Source of the DNA: Variovorax sp. OV700
GTDB lineage: Bacteria > Pseudomonadota > Gammaproteobacteria > Burkholderiales > Burkholderiaceae_C
Length of the DNA: 64,000 nucleotides
Direction: 5' to 3'
Assembly: GCF_900099805.1 (NCBI RefSeq)
Contig: NZ_FNDR01000005.1
Location: 186,001 to 250,000 of the forward strand
A program made the translations under genes and the position numbers. Of this stretch, positions 16,075 to 25,036 are shown piece by piece (the stretch's first letter is position 1; every line of letters starts with the position of its first letter). A model generated the notes under the pieces. It searched no databases. It was not told the DNA's origin and worked only from the letters and a program-made list of their open reading frames with translations.

Positions 16075-17484
16075 ATGGCATCCATCACGGCCCACGAGCC
16101 GAAAGGCAAGCACCAGTCCAAGAAGGCCACCGCAAGCGGCTGGATCGGCTCGGCGCTGGAGTACTACGACTTCTTCATCTACGCCACCGCCGCGGCGCTG
16201 ATCTTTCCGCAGATCTTCTTTCCGAAGGGCGACCCGCAGATCGCGATCATCGCGTCGCTCGCGACCTATGGCGTGGGCTACGTCGCACGGCCGATTGGCG
16301 CGCTGCTGCTGGGCCACTGGGGTGACACGCACGGCCGCAAGACGGTGCTGATCGTCTGCATGTTCCTGATGGGCTTTTCGACCATCGCCGTCGGCCTGCT
16401 GCCGACCTATGACCAGGTCGGCCTGTGGGCGCCTGCGCTGCTGGTGCTGCTGCGGCTCATCCAGGGCTTTGCGGTGGCGGGCGAGATTTCGGGCGCGAGC
16501 TCGATGATTTTGGAGCACGCGCCTTTCGGTCGCCGCGGCTTCTTCGCGAGCTTCACGCTGCAGGGCGTGCAGGCCGGACAGATCATGGCGGCTGCCGTGT
16601 TCCTGCCGCTCGCGCACTACATGGACAAGGATGCCTTCAACTCCTGGGGCTGGCGCATTCCGTTCCTGCTGAGCTTCATCGTCATCGTGGCCGGCTACAT
16701 CATCCGCAAGGAAGTGGACGAGACCCCCGCCTTCACGGAAGTCGACCAGAGCGGGAAGGTGCCGAAGGCGCCGGTGATCCAGGCCGTGACCGAGAGCTGG
16801 CGCGACATGGTGCGCGTGCTGCTGTGCTCCCTGATGAACGTGATTCCGGTGGTCGCAACCATCTTTGGCGCCGCCTACGCAGTGCAGCCAGGCTACGGCA
16901 TCAACTTCGAGAAAGACATCTACCTCTGGATTCCGGTGATGGGCAACATCCTCGCCGTGATCGTGATCCCGTTCGTCGGCAACCTGTCGGACAAGGTCGG
17001 CCGCCGCCTGCCGATCATGGTCGGCGCCATCGGTTCGGGCCTGCTGTCGTTCGGCTACCTGTACGCCATCAGCATCCACAACGTGCCGTTGGCCATCGTG
17101 ATGTCGCTCCTGATGTGGGGCGTGGTCTATCAGGGCTACAACGCCGTGTTCCCGAGCTTCTATCCAGAGATGTTCCCCACGCGCACCCGCGTCTCGGGCA
17201 TGGCGATCTCGCAGAACATCGGCACCGCGATCACTGCGCTGCTGCCGGCGCTGTTCGTGGCGGTCGCCCCCCCCGGCGCTGCCAACATCCCGCTGACCGT
17301 CGGTGCCATCACGCTGGCGATCTGCGCCATCGCCGCGATCTCGGCCATGACCGCACGCGAGACCTACCGCGTGCACATGAACGACCTGGGCAAGCCCGAT
17401 GCGGTGCCGGTCGACAAGATCGAGTACGACCTGATGCGCGAGCAGACGCTGGCGACAGCCCGCATGGCCAAGGCTGCGGCCTGA
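16075..17484 (+). CDS. MHS-family MFS transporter (shikimate-like acid uptake)
   Basis: Metabolite:proton symporter-type MFS permease of 469 residues with 12 predicted helices. Landmarks are WIGSALEYYDFFIYATAAA at helix 1, GHWGDTHGRKTVL, LRLIQGFAVAGE in helix 4 and FPTRTRVSGMAISQN late in the protein. It resembles ShiA, proline/betaine and KgtP permeases. CTGGAGACA precedes the ATG by a good distance. It is downstream of quiC by 29 bases and probably cotranscribed, giving the island a second uptake route besides TRAP. The substrate is inferred from context. Confidence 0.9.
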   Translation: MASITAHEPKGKHQSKKATASGWIGSALEYYDFFIYATAAALIFPQIFFPKGDPQIAIIASLATYGVGYVARPIGALLLGHWGDTHGRKTVLIVCMFLMGFSTIAVGLLPTYDQVGLWAPALLVLLRLIQGFAVAGEISGASSMILEHAPFGRRGFFASFTLQGVQAGQIMAAAVFLPLAHYMDKDAFNSWGWRIPFLLSFIVIVAGYIIRKEVDETPAFTEVDQSGKVPKAPVIQAVTESWRDMVRVLLCSLMNVIPVVATIFGAAYAVQPGYGINFEKDIYLWIPVMGNILAVIVIPFVGNLSDKVGRRLPIMVGAIGSGLLSFGYLYAISIHNVPLAIVMSLLMWGVVYQGYNAVFPSFYPEMFPTRTRVSGMAISQNIGTAITALLPALFVAVAPPGAANIPLTVGAITLAICAIAAISAMTARETYRVHMNDLGKPDAVPVDKIEYDLMREQTLATARMAKAAA

Positions 17485-17509
17485 AGACCTTGCGCGCACC
17501 AAGGGCGTC

Positions 17510-17532
17510 GGGCGCCATGAAGAATGGCGCCC
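17510..17532. repeat. Perfect 9-bp inverted repeat at a gene start
   Basis: GGGCGCCAT and ATGGCGCCC are separated by GAAGA, a perfect hairpin ending one base before the ATG at 17533. The 3' arm contains another in-frame ATG (17524). It could be the terminator stem of the quiC unit (no T-run follows) or a structure limiting translation of the next gene. Confidence 0.5.
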
Positions 17533-18207
17533 ATGACTTCCCATCTCAAGATCGATTTCGTTTCCGACGTCTCTTGCCCCTGGTGCGCCGTCGGCCTCGC
17601 TTCGCTCGAGGCGGCGCTGCGGCGCGTGGCGCCTGGCGTCACGGCGGAGCTGCATTTCCAGCCTTTCGAGCTGAACCCGCAGATGCCGCCCGAAGGGCAG
17701 GAAACCTTCGAGCACCTGAACCAGAAATACGGCTCCACGCGTGAACAGCAGGCGCAATCGCGCGAGATGATCCGCCAGCGCGGGGCCGAGGTGGGCTTCG
17801 AGTTCAGCCCCGAGGGCCGCCCACGTGTTTACAACACCTTCAACGCGCACCGTTTGCTGCACTGGGCCGAACTCGAAAGCCCGGCCAAACAGGCGGCGCT
17901 CAAGAAGCTACTGCTGAAGGCCTACTTCACCGACAGGCAGAACCCCTCGGACCCCGAGGTGCTGGTTCGCGCGGCCACCGAGGCCGGGCTGGACGCGGCA
18001 CGGGCCCGCGAGATCCTGGCCGGCGATGAATTTGCCGATGAAACCCGCGAGCGCGAACGCATGTACACGGACGCGGGCATCCATTCGGTGCCTGCGATCA
18101 TCATCAACGACCACCACCTGATCTCGGGCGGGCAGCCGGTCGAGGTGTTCGAGCGGGCGCTGCGGCAGATCGCCGGTGCAGAGCCCAGCACAGTGGTTGC
18201 GGCATGA
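17533..18207 (+). CDS. DsbA/FrnE-family dithiol oxidoreductase
   Basis: Thioredoxin-fold protein of 224 residues in the FrnE branch of the DsbA family. No signal peptide is seen, so it is probably cytoplasmic. The active site CPWC lies about 15 residues from the start (SDVSCPWCAVG) and the cis-Pro is in SVPAIII. FQPFELNP and the FNAHRLLHWA region are typical of FrnE and polyketide-related relatives. The start is taken at 17533, just beyond a perfect hairpin; 17524 would add three residues and lie in the stem. Substrate unknown; a role in thiol redox balance is inferred from family. Confidence 0.85.
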   Translation: MTSHLKIDFVSDVSCPWCAVGLASLEAALRRVAPGVTAELHFQPFELNPQMPPEGQETFEHLNQKYGSTREQQAQSREMIRQRGAEVGFEFSPEGRPRVYNTFNAHRLLHWAELESPAKQAALKKLLLKAYFTDRQNPSDPEVLVRAATEAGLDAARAREILAGDEFADETRERERMYTDAGIHSVPAIIINDHHLISGGQPVEVFERALRQIAGAEPSTVVAA

Positions 18208-18233
18208 AACCAGGCTGAGCGCCAGCTTTACCT

Positions 18234-18278
18234 GACCGGAGCCGTGAGCCGGTCAACCGCGCCACCACGGCGCGGGTT
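18234..18278. repeat. Two adjacent short hairpins between genes
   Basis: GACCGG...CCGGTC (18234-18254) is followed at once by an AACCGCGCC...GGCGCGGGTT hairpin (18255-18278). No T-run follows. They may mark the end of the upstream transcript, but evidence is weak. Confidence 0.3.
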
Positions 18279-18287
18279 GATCGGTTC

Positions 18288-19874
18288 ATGATGCGATCCA
18301 TGCAGCTTTCCGGACGTCTTTGCGTGTTGTCGGTTGCCATGGCAGGGCTGCTGCTGGCAGGCTGCACCATCGGCGCGCTGCGGTCCGGGCCAGAGCCGCT
18401 CACGGCGCTGAACCGCGTTGCCGAAGACCCCGCAACCCAGTTGCGCTGGCTCGATCGTGTGACCTGGGGTGCCAGCGCCAGCAGCCAGGCCGAATTGGCG
18501 CGCACCGGGCTCGCGGCCTGGATGGGCCGGCAGCTCAGCCCGCGGATGCAGCCGCTGCCACCGGCCGCGCAAGCCCAGGTCGATGCAATGACCATTTCGC
18601 GCACGCCCCTGCCCGAGCTGGCGCGTGCGCTCGAGGCGCAGCGCAGGGCGGCCGAAGCGCTCACCGACGACGAGCAGAAGAAGGCCGCGCGCCAAGCCTA
18701 TCAGCAGGAGCTGAACCGTCTCGCGCGCGAGGCGCAGCAACGCTTCGTGCTGCGCGCGCTCTATTCGCCCGACCAGCTGCAAGAGCAGATGACGTGGTTC
18801 TGGATGAACCACTTCAACGTCAGCCTGCGCAAGGACAACCTCCGCGCGATGGTGGGCGACTACGAAGAGAACGCGATCCGCCCGCATGCGCTCGGCAGGT
18901 TTCGCGACCTGCTCGGGGCCACGCTGCACCACCCCGCGATGCTGCGCTACCTCGACAACGCGCAGAACGCCGCCAACCGCATCAACGAGAACTATGCGCG
19001 CGAGCTGATGGAGCTGCACACGCTCGGCGTGGACGGCGGCTATTCGCAAACCGACGTGCAGGAGCTGGCGCGCGTGCTCACCGGTGTGGGCGTGAGCTAC
19101 CAGCCGCTCGACGCGCCGCCGCCGAACGTGCGGCCGGCCCTGCGCGCCGACTACGTGCGCAAGGGCCTGTTCGAGTTCAACCCCAACCGGCACGACTACG
19201 GGTCGAAGACGCTGCTGGGCCAGCCCATCCAGAGCCGTGGACTGGCCGAGGCCGACGAGGCGCTCGACCGCCTGGCGCGCGCGCCGGCCACCGCGCGCTT
19301 CATCTCGCGCAAGCTCGCCGTGTACTTCGTCTCCGACGATCCGCCACAGGCGTTGGTCGAACGCATGGCTGCGGCCTTCACGCGCAGCGACGGCGACATC
19401 GCCGTCACGCTCAAGGCGATGTTCGAGTCGCCCGAGTTCGCCGCTTCGCTCGGCCGCAAGTTCCGCGATCCGGTGCACTACGTGATCGCTGGCGTGCGGC
19501 TCGCGTATGACGACCGCGTGGTGTCGAACGTGAATCCGATGCTCGGCTGGATCACCCGCATGGGCGAACAGCTGTACGGCCACGAGACGCCCAACGGCTA
19601 TCCGCTCAACGAAGCGGCCTGGGCCAGCGCGGGGCAGATGAACACGCGCTTCGAGATCGCGCGCGCCATCGGTGCGAACGGCGCCGTGCTGTTCCGCGCG
19701 GACGACAAGGCTCCGCTCGAGAAACCCGCATTTCCGCCACTGGCCGATTCGCGCGCGGTGCGCGCGATGCAGGCGGGCCTGGGCGCGGACACGCGCGAGG
19801 CGCTGGCGCAGGCGAAGAACCCGCAGGAGTGGAACACCTTCCTGCTGGCGTCGCCGGAGCTGATGCGCCGTTGA
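18288..19874 (+). CDS. DUF1800 lipoprotein
   Basis: DUF1800-family protein, 528 residues. The N-terminus is a lipoprotein signal with lipobox LLAGC, so it should be lipid-anchored and outside the cytoplasm. The family pattern is clear: RVTWGAS, MTWFWMNHFNVS, NYARELMELHTLGVDGGYSQTDVQELARVLTGVG and SRKLAVYFVSDDPP. No enzymatic function is established for this domain. It is nearly always next to a DUF1501 gene, as here (151 bases downstream), so the two products probably act together. Two ATGs in tandem make the exact start uncertain by one residue. Confidence 0.88.
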   Translation: MMRSMQLSGRLCVLSVAMAGLLLAGCTIGALRSGPEPLTALNRVAEDPATQLRWLDRVTWGASASSQAELARTGLAAWMGRQLSPRMQPLPPAAQAQVDAMTISRTPLPELARALEAQRRAAEALTDDEQKKAARQAYQQELNRLAREAQQRFVLRALYSPDQLQEQMTWFWMNHFNVSLRKDNLRAMVGDYEENAIRPHALGRFRDLLGATLHHPAMLRYLDNAQNAANRINENYARELMELHTLGVDGGYSQTDVQELARVLTGVGVSYQPLDAPPPNVRPALRADYVRKGLFEFNPNRHDYGSKTLLGQPIQSRGLAEADEALDRLARAPATARFISRKLAVYFVSDDPPQALVERMAAAFTRSDGDIAVTLKAMFESPEFAASLGRKFRDPVHYVIAGVRLAYDDRVVSNVNPMLGWITRMGEQLYGHETPNGYPLNEAAWASAGQMNTRFEIARAIGANGAVLFRADDKAPLEKPAFPPLADSRAVRAMQAGLGADTREALAQAKNPQEWNTFLLASPELMRR

Positions 19875-19880
19875 ATGTAT

Positions 19881-20000
19881 TTCTCCCTCCCCCTCTGGGG
19901 GAGGGCAGGGGTGGGGGCAAGCGGCGTTCGATGACGCGCCAAGGCGAAACAAGTGCCGCCGTGCCCCCATCCCAACCTTCCCTCAAAGGGGGAAGGGGCA
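19881..20000. repeat. Inverted pair of G/C-run intergenic elements
   Basis: A CCCTCCCCCTCTGGGGGAGGG hairpin with trailing AGGGGTGGGGGCA (19884-19919) is matched in inverse orientation by GTGCCCCCATCCCAACC and CTTCCCTCAAAGGGGGAAGG (19961-19998). The pair looks like a REP/MITE-style palindromic unit between two coupled genes. Similar runs are familiar in Burkholderiales intergenic DNA. Confidence 0.6.
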
Positions 20001-20024
20001 AGACAGAAGAAAGGACACATCGTC

Positions 20025-21236
20025 ATGCAACGTCGAGAACTGCTCAAGCTCATGGCCGCCGTTCCGTTCGCGGGCGCCGCTGGCCGGTTGATGGCCGCGC
20101 CCGCAGCCAAAGGCGCCAAGCTGCTGGTCGTGTTCCTGCGCGGCGCGTACGACTGCAGCAACCTGCTCGTCCCGACAAGCAGCGACTTCTACTACGCCTC
20201 GCGCCCCAACATCGCCATCGCCCGCCCCGGCACGCCCGACGGCGCGCTGCCGCTCGACGGCAACTGGGGCCTGCACCCGGCGCTGGCACAAAGCGTGATG
20301 CCGATGTTCCAGCAAAAGCAGGCCGCCTTCATCGCCTTTGCCGGCACCGACGACCTCACGCGCAGCCATTTCGAAACGCAGGACTCCATCGAGCTCGGCC
20401 AGGCGCTCGACAAGCGCCGCGACTACCGCTCGGGTTTTCTCAATCGTCTGGCCGGCGTGCTGGGCGCGGGGCCCGTCACGGGCGTGTCCCCCATTGCCTT
20501 CACAGAGCAGCTGCCCCTTTCGCTGCGCGGCGGCGCCAAGGCCGCCAATATGGCGCTCGCGGGCAATGCGCGTGCGGGCATCGATGCGCGGCAGAGCCAG
20601 GTCATCGCGGACATGTACCGCAACACCCCGCTGGCCAAGCCGGTGGCCGAAGGCTTCCAGCTGCGCGACGAGGTGACGCGCGCGGTGCAGGCCGAGATGG
20701 ATGCCGCCAGCCGAAACGCCATGACCGCCAAAGGCTTCGAACTGGTGGCGCGCCGCATGGCCTTGCTGATGCGAGACCGCTTCGACCTCGGCTTCGTCGA
20801 CGTCGGCGGCTGGGACACGCACGTGGGGCAAGGCGGCGCCACCGGCTACCTCGCCAATCGTTTCGAGGAACTGGGCCGCGGCGTGGCCGCCTTCGCAGAG
20901 GAGATGGGCGACGATGCGTGGCGCCAGACCGTGGTGGTCGTCATCAGCGAGTTCGGCCGCACCTTCCGCGAGAACGGCAACCGTGGCACCGATCACGGGC
21001 ATGGCAGCGTGTATTGGGTGCTCGGAGGCGGACTCTCGGCGCAGGCCGGCGGGCGCATCGTGGGCGAGCAGCAGGCAGTGACGCAGGCCATGCTGTTCCA
21101 GAACCGCGACTACCCGGTGCTCAACGAATACCGCGCGGTATTTGGCGGGCTGTTCAAGCGGATGTACGGCCTCTCGCCGGCACAGCTCGCGCGGGTGTTC
21201 GACGGGGTGGCGCCGAAGGATCTGCAGCTGGTTTAG
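20025..21236 (+). CDS. DUF1501 family protein
   Basis: DUF1501 protein of 403 residues, related to sulfatase/alkaline-phosphatase folds. The N-terminus MQRRELLKLMAAVPFAGAAG looks like a Tat-type signal, so it is probably periplasmic. Family landmarks are LVVFLRGAYDCSNLLVP, DDLTRSHFETQDSIELG, DVGGWDTH, ISEFGRTFRENGN and GTDHGHG, the last holding likely metal-binding Asp and His. AAGGA lies before the ATG at 20025; earlier in-frame ATGs fall in the repeat element. It pairs with the DUF1800 lipoprotein upstream. Exact function unknown. Confidence 0.88.
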   Translation: MQRRELLKLMAAVPFAGAAGRLMAAPAAKGAKLLVVFLRGAYDCSNLLVPTSSDFYYASRPNIAIARPGTPDGALPLDGNWGLHPALAQSVMPMFQQKQAAFIAFAGTDDLTRSHFETQDSIELGQALDKRRDYRSGFLNRLAGVLGAGPVTGVSPIAFTEQLPLSLRGGAKAANMALAGNARAGIDARQSQVIADMYRNTPLAKPVAEGFQLRDEVTRAVQAEMDAASRNAMTAKGFELVARRMALLMRDRFDLGFVDVGGWDTHVGQGGATGYLANRFEELGRGVAAFAEEMGDDAWRQTVVVVISEFGRTFRENGNRGTDHGHGSVYWVLGGGLSAQAGGRIVGEQQAVTQAMLFQNRDYPVLNEYRAVFGGLFKRMYGLSPAQLARVFDGVAPKDLQLV

Positions 21237-21288
21237 CTGCTCGGAGCATTCCGGCGCACCGGCCCTCGGGACCGCCGAGAATCGGCGC

Positions 21289-22059
21289 ATGCCTCACGCC
21301 GTCTCCCTTCTTCGCGCCGCGCGCCTGGCGCGAAGCGCCAAACCCTTTCTTGCCCGTGGTGGCTTCAAGCGCGAGCGCTGCGCGGGCTGCCGCCTGGTGC
21401 CCAGCCACTGCATGTGCACTGTGCGCCCTTCGGTGACAACGCGTGCGGGAGTGTGTCTGCTCATGGCCGACATCGAGCCGCTCAAGCCCACCAACACAGG
21501 ATGGCTGGTCGCCGACGTGGTGGCCGATACCTTCGCCTTCGGCTGGGCCCGCACCGAAACCGATCCCGCGCTGCTGGCGCTGTTGAACGATCCGCAATGG
21601 CAGCCATACGTGGTGTTCCCGGGGCAGTATGCGGCGCCCGAGCGCGTGGTCCTGACCGTTCCCGCGCCTGAACCGAACTGCAGTGGCACCGCGAAACGCC
21701 CACTCTTCATCCTGTTCGACGCGACATGGGCCGAGGCACGCAAGATGTTTCGCAGAAGCCCCTACCTCGACCGGCTGCCGGTGTTGAGCCTGCAGCCGGA
21801 GCGGATCACGCAATACGAGCTGCGCAACTCCGGCCGCGACGACCACTTCTGCACCAGCGAGGTGGCCGCGATGTGCATGAACCTGGCAGGCGAACATGTT
21901 GCCGAACAGACGCTGTATGCCTATCTGGTGGTGTTCACGCACCACTATCTGCGCGCGAAGAACCAGCAGCCCGTGGCGTGGGGTGATGCTGCGCATCAGC
22001 GGCTGCGCGAAGTGTCCGTCCCGCGGTGCGCCTCGACCATGACCCCGTCACCGAAGTGA
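21289..22059 (+). CDS. DTW-domain tRNA-uridine aminocarboxypropyltransferase
   Basis: DTW-domain enzyme (TapT/YfiP type), 256 residues, expected to add the 3-amino-3-carboxypropyl group from S-adenosylmethionine to a tRNA uridine. The N-terminal Cys cluster CAGC...CMC is the zinc-like motif of the family. The signature Asp-X-Thr-Trp appears as FDATWAEARKM near residue 144. The C-terminal TLYAYLVVFTHHYL region is also typical. The ATG at 21289 is preferred over an upstream ATG lying inside the DUF1501 gene. It stands alone between unrelated genes. Confidence 0.85.
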   Translation: MPHAVSLLRAARLARSAKPFLARGGFKRERCAGCRLVPSHCMCTVRPSVTTRAGVCLLMADIEPLKPTNTGWLVADVVADTFAFGWARTETDPALLALLNDPQWQPYVVFPGQYAAPERVVLTVPAPEPNCSGTAKRPLFILFDATWAEARKMFRRSPYLDRLPVLSLQPERITQYELRNSGRDDHFCTSEVAAMCMNLAGEHVAEQTLYAYLVVFTHHYLRAKNQQPVAWGDAAHQRLREVSVPRCASTMTPSPK

Positions 22060-22112
22060 CCGCCGGCTTGGCGAGACAATGGCCGGCATCGACACATCCA
22101 GAGACCTTTCGC

Positions 22113-23165
22113 ATGACGACGCTAAAGCAAATTCTCGGCACCGAACTCCCCCTCATCCAGGCCCCGATGGCCGGGATCCAGGGCAGCGCAATGGCCATCG
22201 CGGTCAGCAATGCAGGCGGGCTCGGCTCGCTGCCATGCGCCATGCTGAGCCCCGATGCCATGCGCAGCGAACTGGCGGCCATTCGCGCCGGAACCGGCAA
22301 GTCCTACAACGTCAATTTCTTCTGCCACACGCCGCCGGAGCCGAGTGCCGAACGAGAGGCGACATGGCGCGCCGCGCTGGCACCGTACTACGCCGAATTC
22401 GGCATCGATGCGGCCGGCATCCCCACCGGCCCGGGCCGCAATCCCTTCAGTGCCGAGGTGGCCAACCTGCTCGCCGAGTTCAGGCCGCCGGTGGTGAGTT
22501 TCCATTTCGGGCTGCCATCCGAGGCGCTGCTCGCGCAGGTGCGCAGCTGGGGTTCGAAGGTTCTCGCGTCGGCCACCACGGTGGAAGAAGCCGTATGGCT
22601 CGAAGCGCACGGTGCCGATGCGGTCATTGCACAGGGCCTGGAGGCGGGCGGTCACCGAGGCCATTTTCTTTCGCACGACCTGACGAAGCAGCTCGGCACT
22701 TTTGCGCTGCTGCCGCAGGTGGTGCGCGCCGTGAAACTGCCGGTGATCGCGGCCGGCGGCATCGCGGATGCGAATGGCGTGGCCGCGGCGATCGCGCTGG
22801 GCGCTGCGGGCGTGCAGATTGGCACCGCCTACATGCTGACGCCGGAAGCCACGACGTCCGCGATCCACCGTGCGGCGCTCAAGAGCGAAGCCGCACGCCA
22901 CACGGCGCTCACCAACCTGTTCACCGGCCGGCCGGCGCGCGGCATCGTGAACCGCGTGATGCGCGAGCTGGGGCCGATCGGTTCTGCGGCGCCTGAATTT
23001 CCGCTCGCCACTTCGGGCATTGCGCCGCTGCGTGCCAAGGCCGAGGCACAGGGCAGCGGCGACTTTTCTCCACTGTGGTCGGGCCAGAACGCGACGGGCT
23101 GCCGCGAGGTGTCTTCGGCCGAGGTGACCCAAGCGCTGGCAGAAGGCTTTCCCGCATCCCTGTGA
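22113..23165 (+). CDS. Nitronate monooxygenase
   Basis: FMN-dependent nitronate monooxygenase (2-nitropropane dioxygenase family), 350 residues, oxidising alkyl nitronates. LIQAPMAGIQGS opens the barrel, NVNFFCHTPP follows, and GLEAGGHRG holds the catalytic-type His. VIAAGGIADA and GAAGVQIGTAYMLTPEA form the flavin phosphate site. A detoxification role is typical. It lies 7 bases ahead of an esterase gene on the same strand and may be cotranscribed with it. Confidence 0.88.
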   Translation: MTTLKQILGTELPLIQAPMAGIQGSAMAIAVSNAGGLGSLPCAMLSPDAMRSELAAIRAGTGKSYNVNFFCHTPPEPSAEREATWRAALAPYYAEFGIDAAGIPTGPGRNPFSAEVANLLAEFRPPVVSFHFGLPSEALLAQVRSWGSKVLASATTVEEAVWLEAHGADAVIAQGLEAGGHRGHFLSHDLTKQLGTFALLPQVVRAVKLPVIAAGGIADANGVAAAIALGAAGVQIGTAYMLTPEATTSAIHRAALKSEAARHTALTNLFTGRPARGIVNRVMRELGPIGSAAPEFPLATSGIAPLRAKAEAQGSGDFSPLWSGQNATGCREVSSAEVTQALAEGFPASL

Positions 23166-23172
23166 ATCACCC

Positions 23173-23844
23173 ATGACCCAACTCCATCTGCCCTTCAAAT
23201 TCCTGGCGCACGGCGCCCAGGCCGACGTCCGCGAGCCGTGGCTGCTGGTGCTCATGCATGGCGTGGGCAGCAACGAGCAGGACCTGTTCGGCTTCGCTCG
23301 GCTCATGCCGCCGCAGTTTCACGTGCTGAGCCTGCGCGCACCGTATGTGCTCTCGCCCGATGCGTATGCGTGGTTCGAGTTTCAGGTGCTGGCCGATGGC
23401 GAGCGGCGCATCAACGAGGAGCAGGAGCGCGAAAGTCGCTTCCTGGTCGGCGAGATGATCGCCTCGGCGGCGCAGCAGCTGAGCGTGCCGCCGGAGCGCG
23501 TGGTGGTCGGCGGCTTCAGCCAGGGCGGCATCATGGCGCTGTCGCTGCTGCTCACGCAGCCCGGCAAGGTTCGCGCCGCAATGGTGTGGCACAGCCGGCT
23601 GCTGTCGCAGGTGGTGCCGCACATTGCACCGCCCGAGGCGTTCGAGGGCAAGGCACTGTGGATGAGCCACGGAAGTGCAGACAACGTGATTCCGCCGAGC
23701 GCCGCACAGGCCTCGCGCGAGCTGGCCCGCGGCCTTCCGCTGGCACTGTCGGGTGCCGATTTTCCGGGAGGGCACGAGATCCGCCCGGCCGAGCTGCAGG
23801 GCTCGCTGGCGTGGCTGCAATCGCTTACAGCTGGCGCACCGTAG
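23173..23844 (+). CDS. Phospholipase/carboxylesterase-family serine hydrolase
   Basis: Alpha/beta-hydrolase of 223 residues related to YpfH and short-chain carboxylesterases. The nucleophile elbow GGFSQGG gives Ser116; SHGSADNVIPPS supplies the acid and PGGHEI the His. LMHGVGSNEQDLFG is the oxyanion-hole region. No signal peptide. The natural ester is unknown. It starts 7 bases after the nitronate monooxygenase stop. Confidence 0.85.
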   Translation: MTQLHLPFKFLAHGAQADVREPWLLVLMHGVGSNEQDLFGFARLMPPQFHVLSLRAPYVLSPDAYAWFEFQVLADGERRINEEQERESRFLVGEMIASAAQQLSVPPERVVVGGFSQGGIMALSLLLTQPGKVRAAMVWHSRLLSQVVPHIAPPEAFEGKALWMSHGSADNVIPPSAAQASRELARGLPLALSGADFPGGHEIRPAELQGSLAWLQSLTAGAP

Positions 23845-23970
23845 CGGCTGAACTTTTCGCGCGGTCGGCGCGTCACAGGGCGTTACGAGGACGCGGCCGT
23901 GGTGTGGGCTCTGTTGATGCACCATAGCAGTTCGCTCCCACCGCAATCCTCCCAAAAGGAAACTGCCCTC

Positions 23971-24924
23971 ATGTCTGACAGAGACACGCCCGAAATCCGC
24001 GAAGTGCCCGAGCTGCGCGACGCACCCACGTACAGGCCGCGCCGCGAATCGTCGACCGGAACCCTCATCGTCATCGTGCTGCTGGCAATTGCCGCCGCAT
24101 TCCTCGGCTGGCGCTGGTACCAGCAGCAGCAAGTGCTGCACGTGGAGCCGGTACCGCCCGTCGCCACCGCGCCCAACGACGGGCCTGCGCCCGCAGCTCC
24201 GGCGCCCCCGCCGGCGCCCGAGTCGCTGGAGCCGCAGAACCCGATCGATGCGATCGCGCTGCCCGCCTCGGGTCTGCCCACGGTCGCGGATTCCGATACG
24301 CGCGTGATGAAGGCGCTGGTCGACCTGATGGGCAGCAAGAACGTGGCCGACTTCCTGCAGTTCGAGGGCATCGTGCGCCGCACGGTGGCCACCGTGGACA
24401 ACATGCCGCGGGAGCAGTCGCCCGCGAGCACATGGCCCGTGCAGCCCACCCGGCAGCGCTTCACCACCGCAGGCAAGGGCGAGGCGCAGACCATCGCGCC
24501 CGCCAATGCCGCGCGCTACACGCCCATCGTGCAGCTTGCCGAATCGATCAATCCGGCCAAGGCGGCCAAGACCTACGCCCAGCTGTATCCGCTGTTTCAA
24601 AAATCCTATGAGGAACTCGGCTTCCCGGGGCGCTATTTCAACGACCGGCTCATCGCCGTGATCGACCATCTGCTGCAGGCGCCCGAACCCAGCGGCCCGG
24701 TGCAGGTTCGTCTCGTCGAGGTGAAAGGCAAGGTGTCTTCGCAGCGGCCGTGGGTGCGCTACGAGTACGCAGATCCGCAGCTTGAGTCGCTCTCGTCAGG
24801 CCAGAAGATCATGGTGCGCATGGGGCTGGAGAACGAACGCAGGATGAAGGCCAGCTTGCGCGGCTTCCGCGAGCAGATCGCAACGGGCGAGATGCTGAAG
24901 AAGAAGCAGCAGCAGCAGCGCTGA
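23971..24924 (+). CDS. DUF3014 membrane-anchored protein
   Basis: Protein of 317 residues with one membrane helix near 31-50 (GTLIVIVLLAIAAAFLGWRW), then a Pro/Ala-rich linker (about 58-92) and a C-terminal DUF3014-type domain, probably in the periplasm. FNDRLIAVIDHLLQAP and WVRYEYADPQLESLSSGQK are characteristic. No enzymatic motif is seen. The ATG at 23971 follows an AAAAGGA ribosome site. Function unknown; the tail is Lys/Gln-rich. Confidence 0.8.
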   Translation: MSDRDTPEIREVPELRDAPTYRPRRESSTGTLIVIVLLAIAAAFLGWRWYQQQQVLHVEPVPPVATAPNDGPAPAAPAPPPAPESLEPQNPIDAIALPASGLPTVADSDTRVMKALVDLMGSKNVADFLQFEGIVRRTVATVDNMPREQSPASTWPVQPTRQRFTTAGKGEAQTIAPANAARYTPIVQLAESINPAKAAKTYAQLYPLFQKSYEELGFPGRYFNDRLIAVIDHLLQAPEPSGPVQVRLVEVKGKVSSQRPWVRYEYADPQLESLSSGQKIMVRMGLENERRMKASLRGFREQIATGEMLKKKQQQQR

Positions 24925-25036
24925 TCCATCACCCCCTTGCGCCTTGTAGGCGCGGGCCGATTGCGTGCGGCGCGGATGGCGTGGATGATCTGCCGACCCG
25001 ACAGAGCGATCCCCCAAAGACATCGAGGACACCCGT

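Noticed and set aside
15985..17862. A 625-codon open frame on the minus strand
   Set aside because: Antisense to the MHS permease and FrnE-like genes; rich in His, Asp and Arg with no family features.
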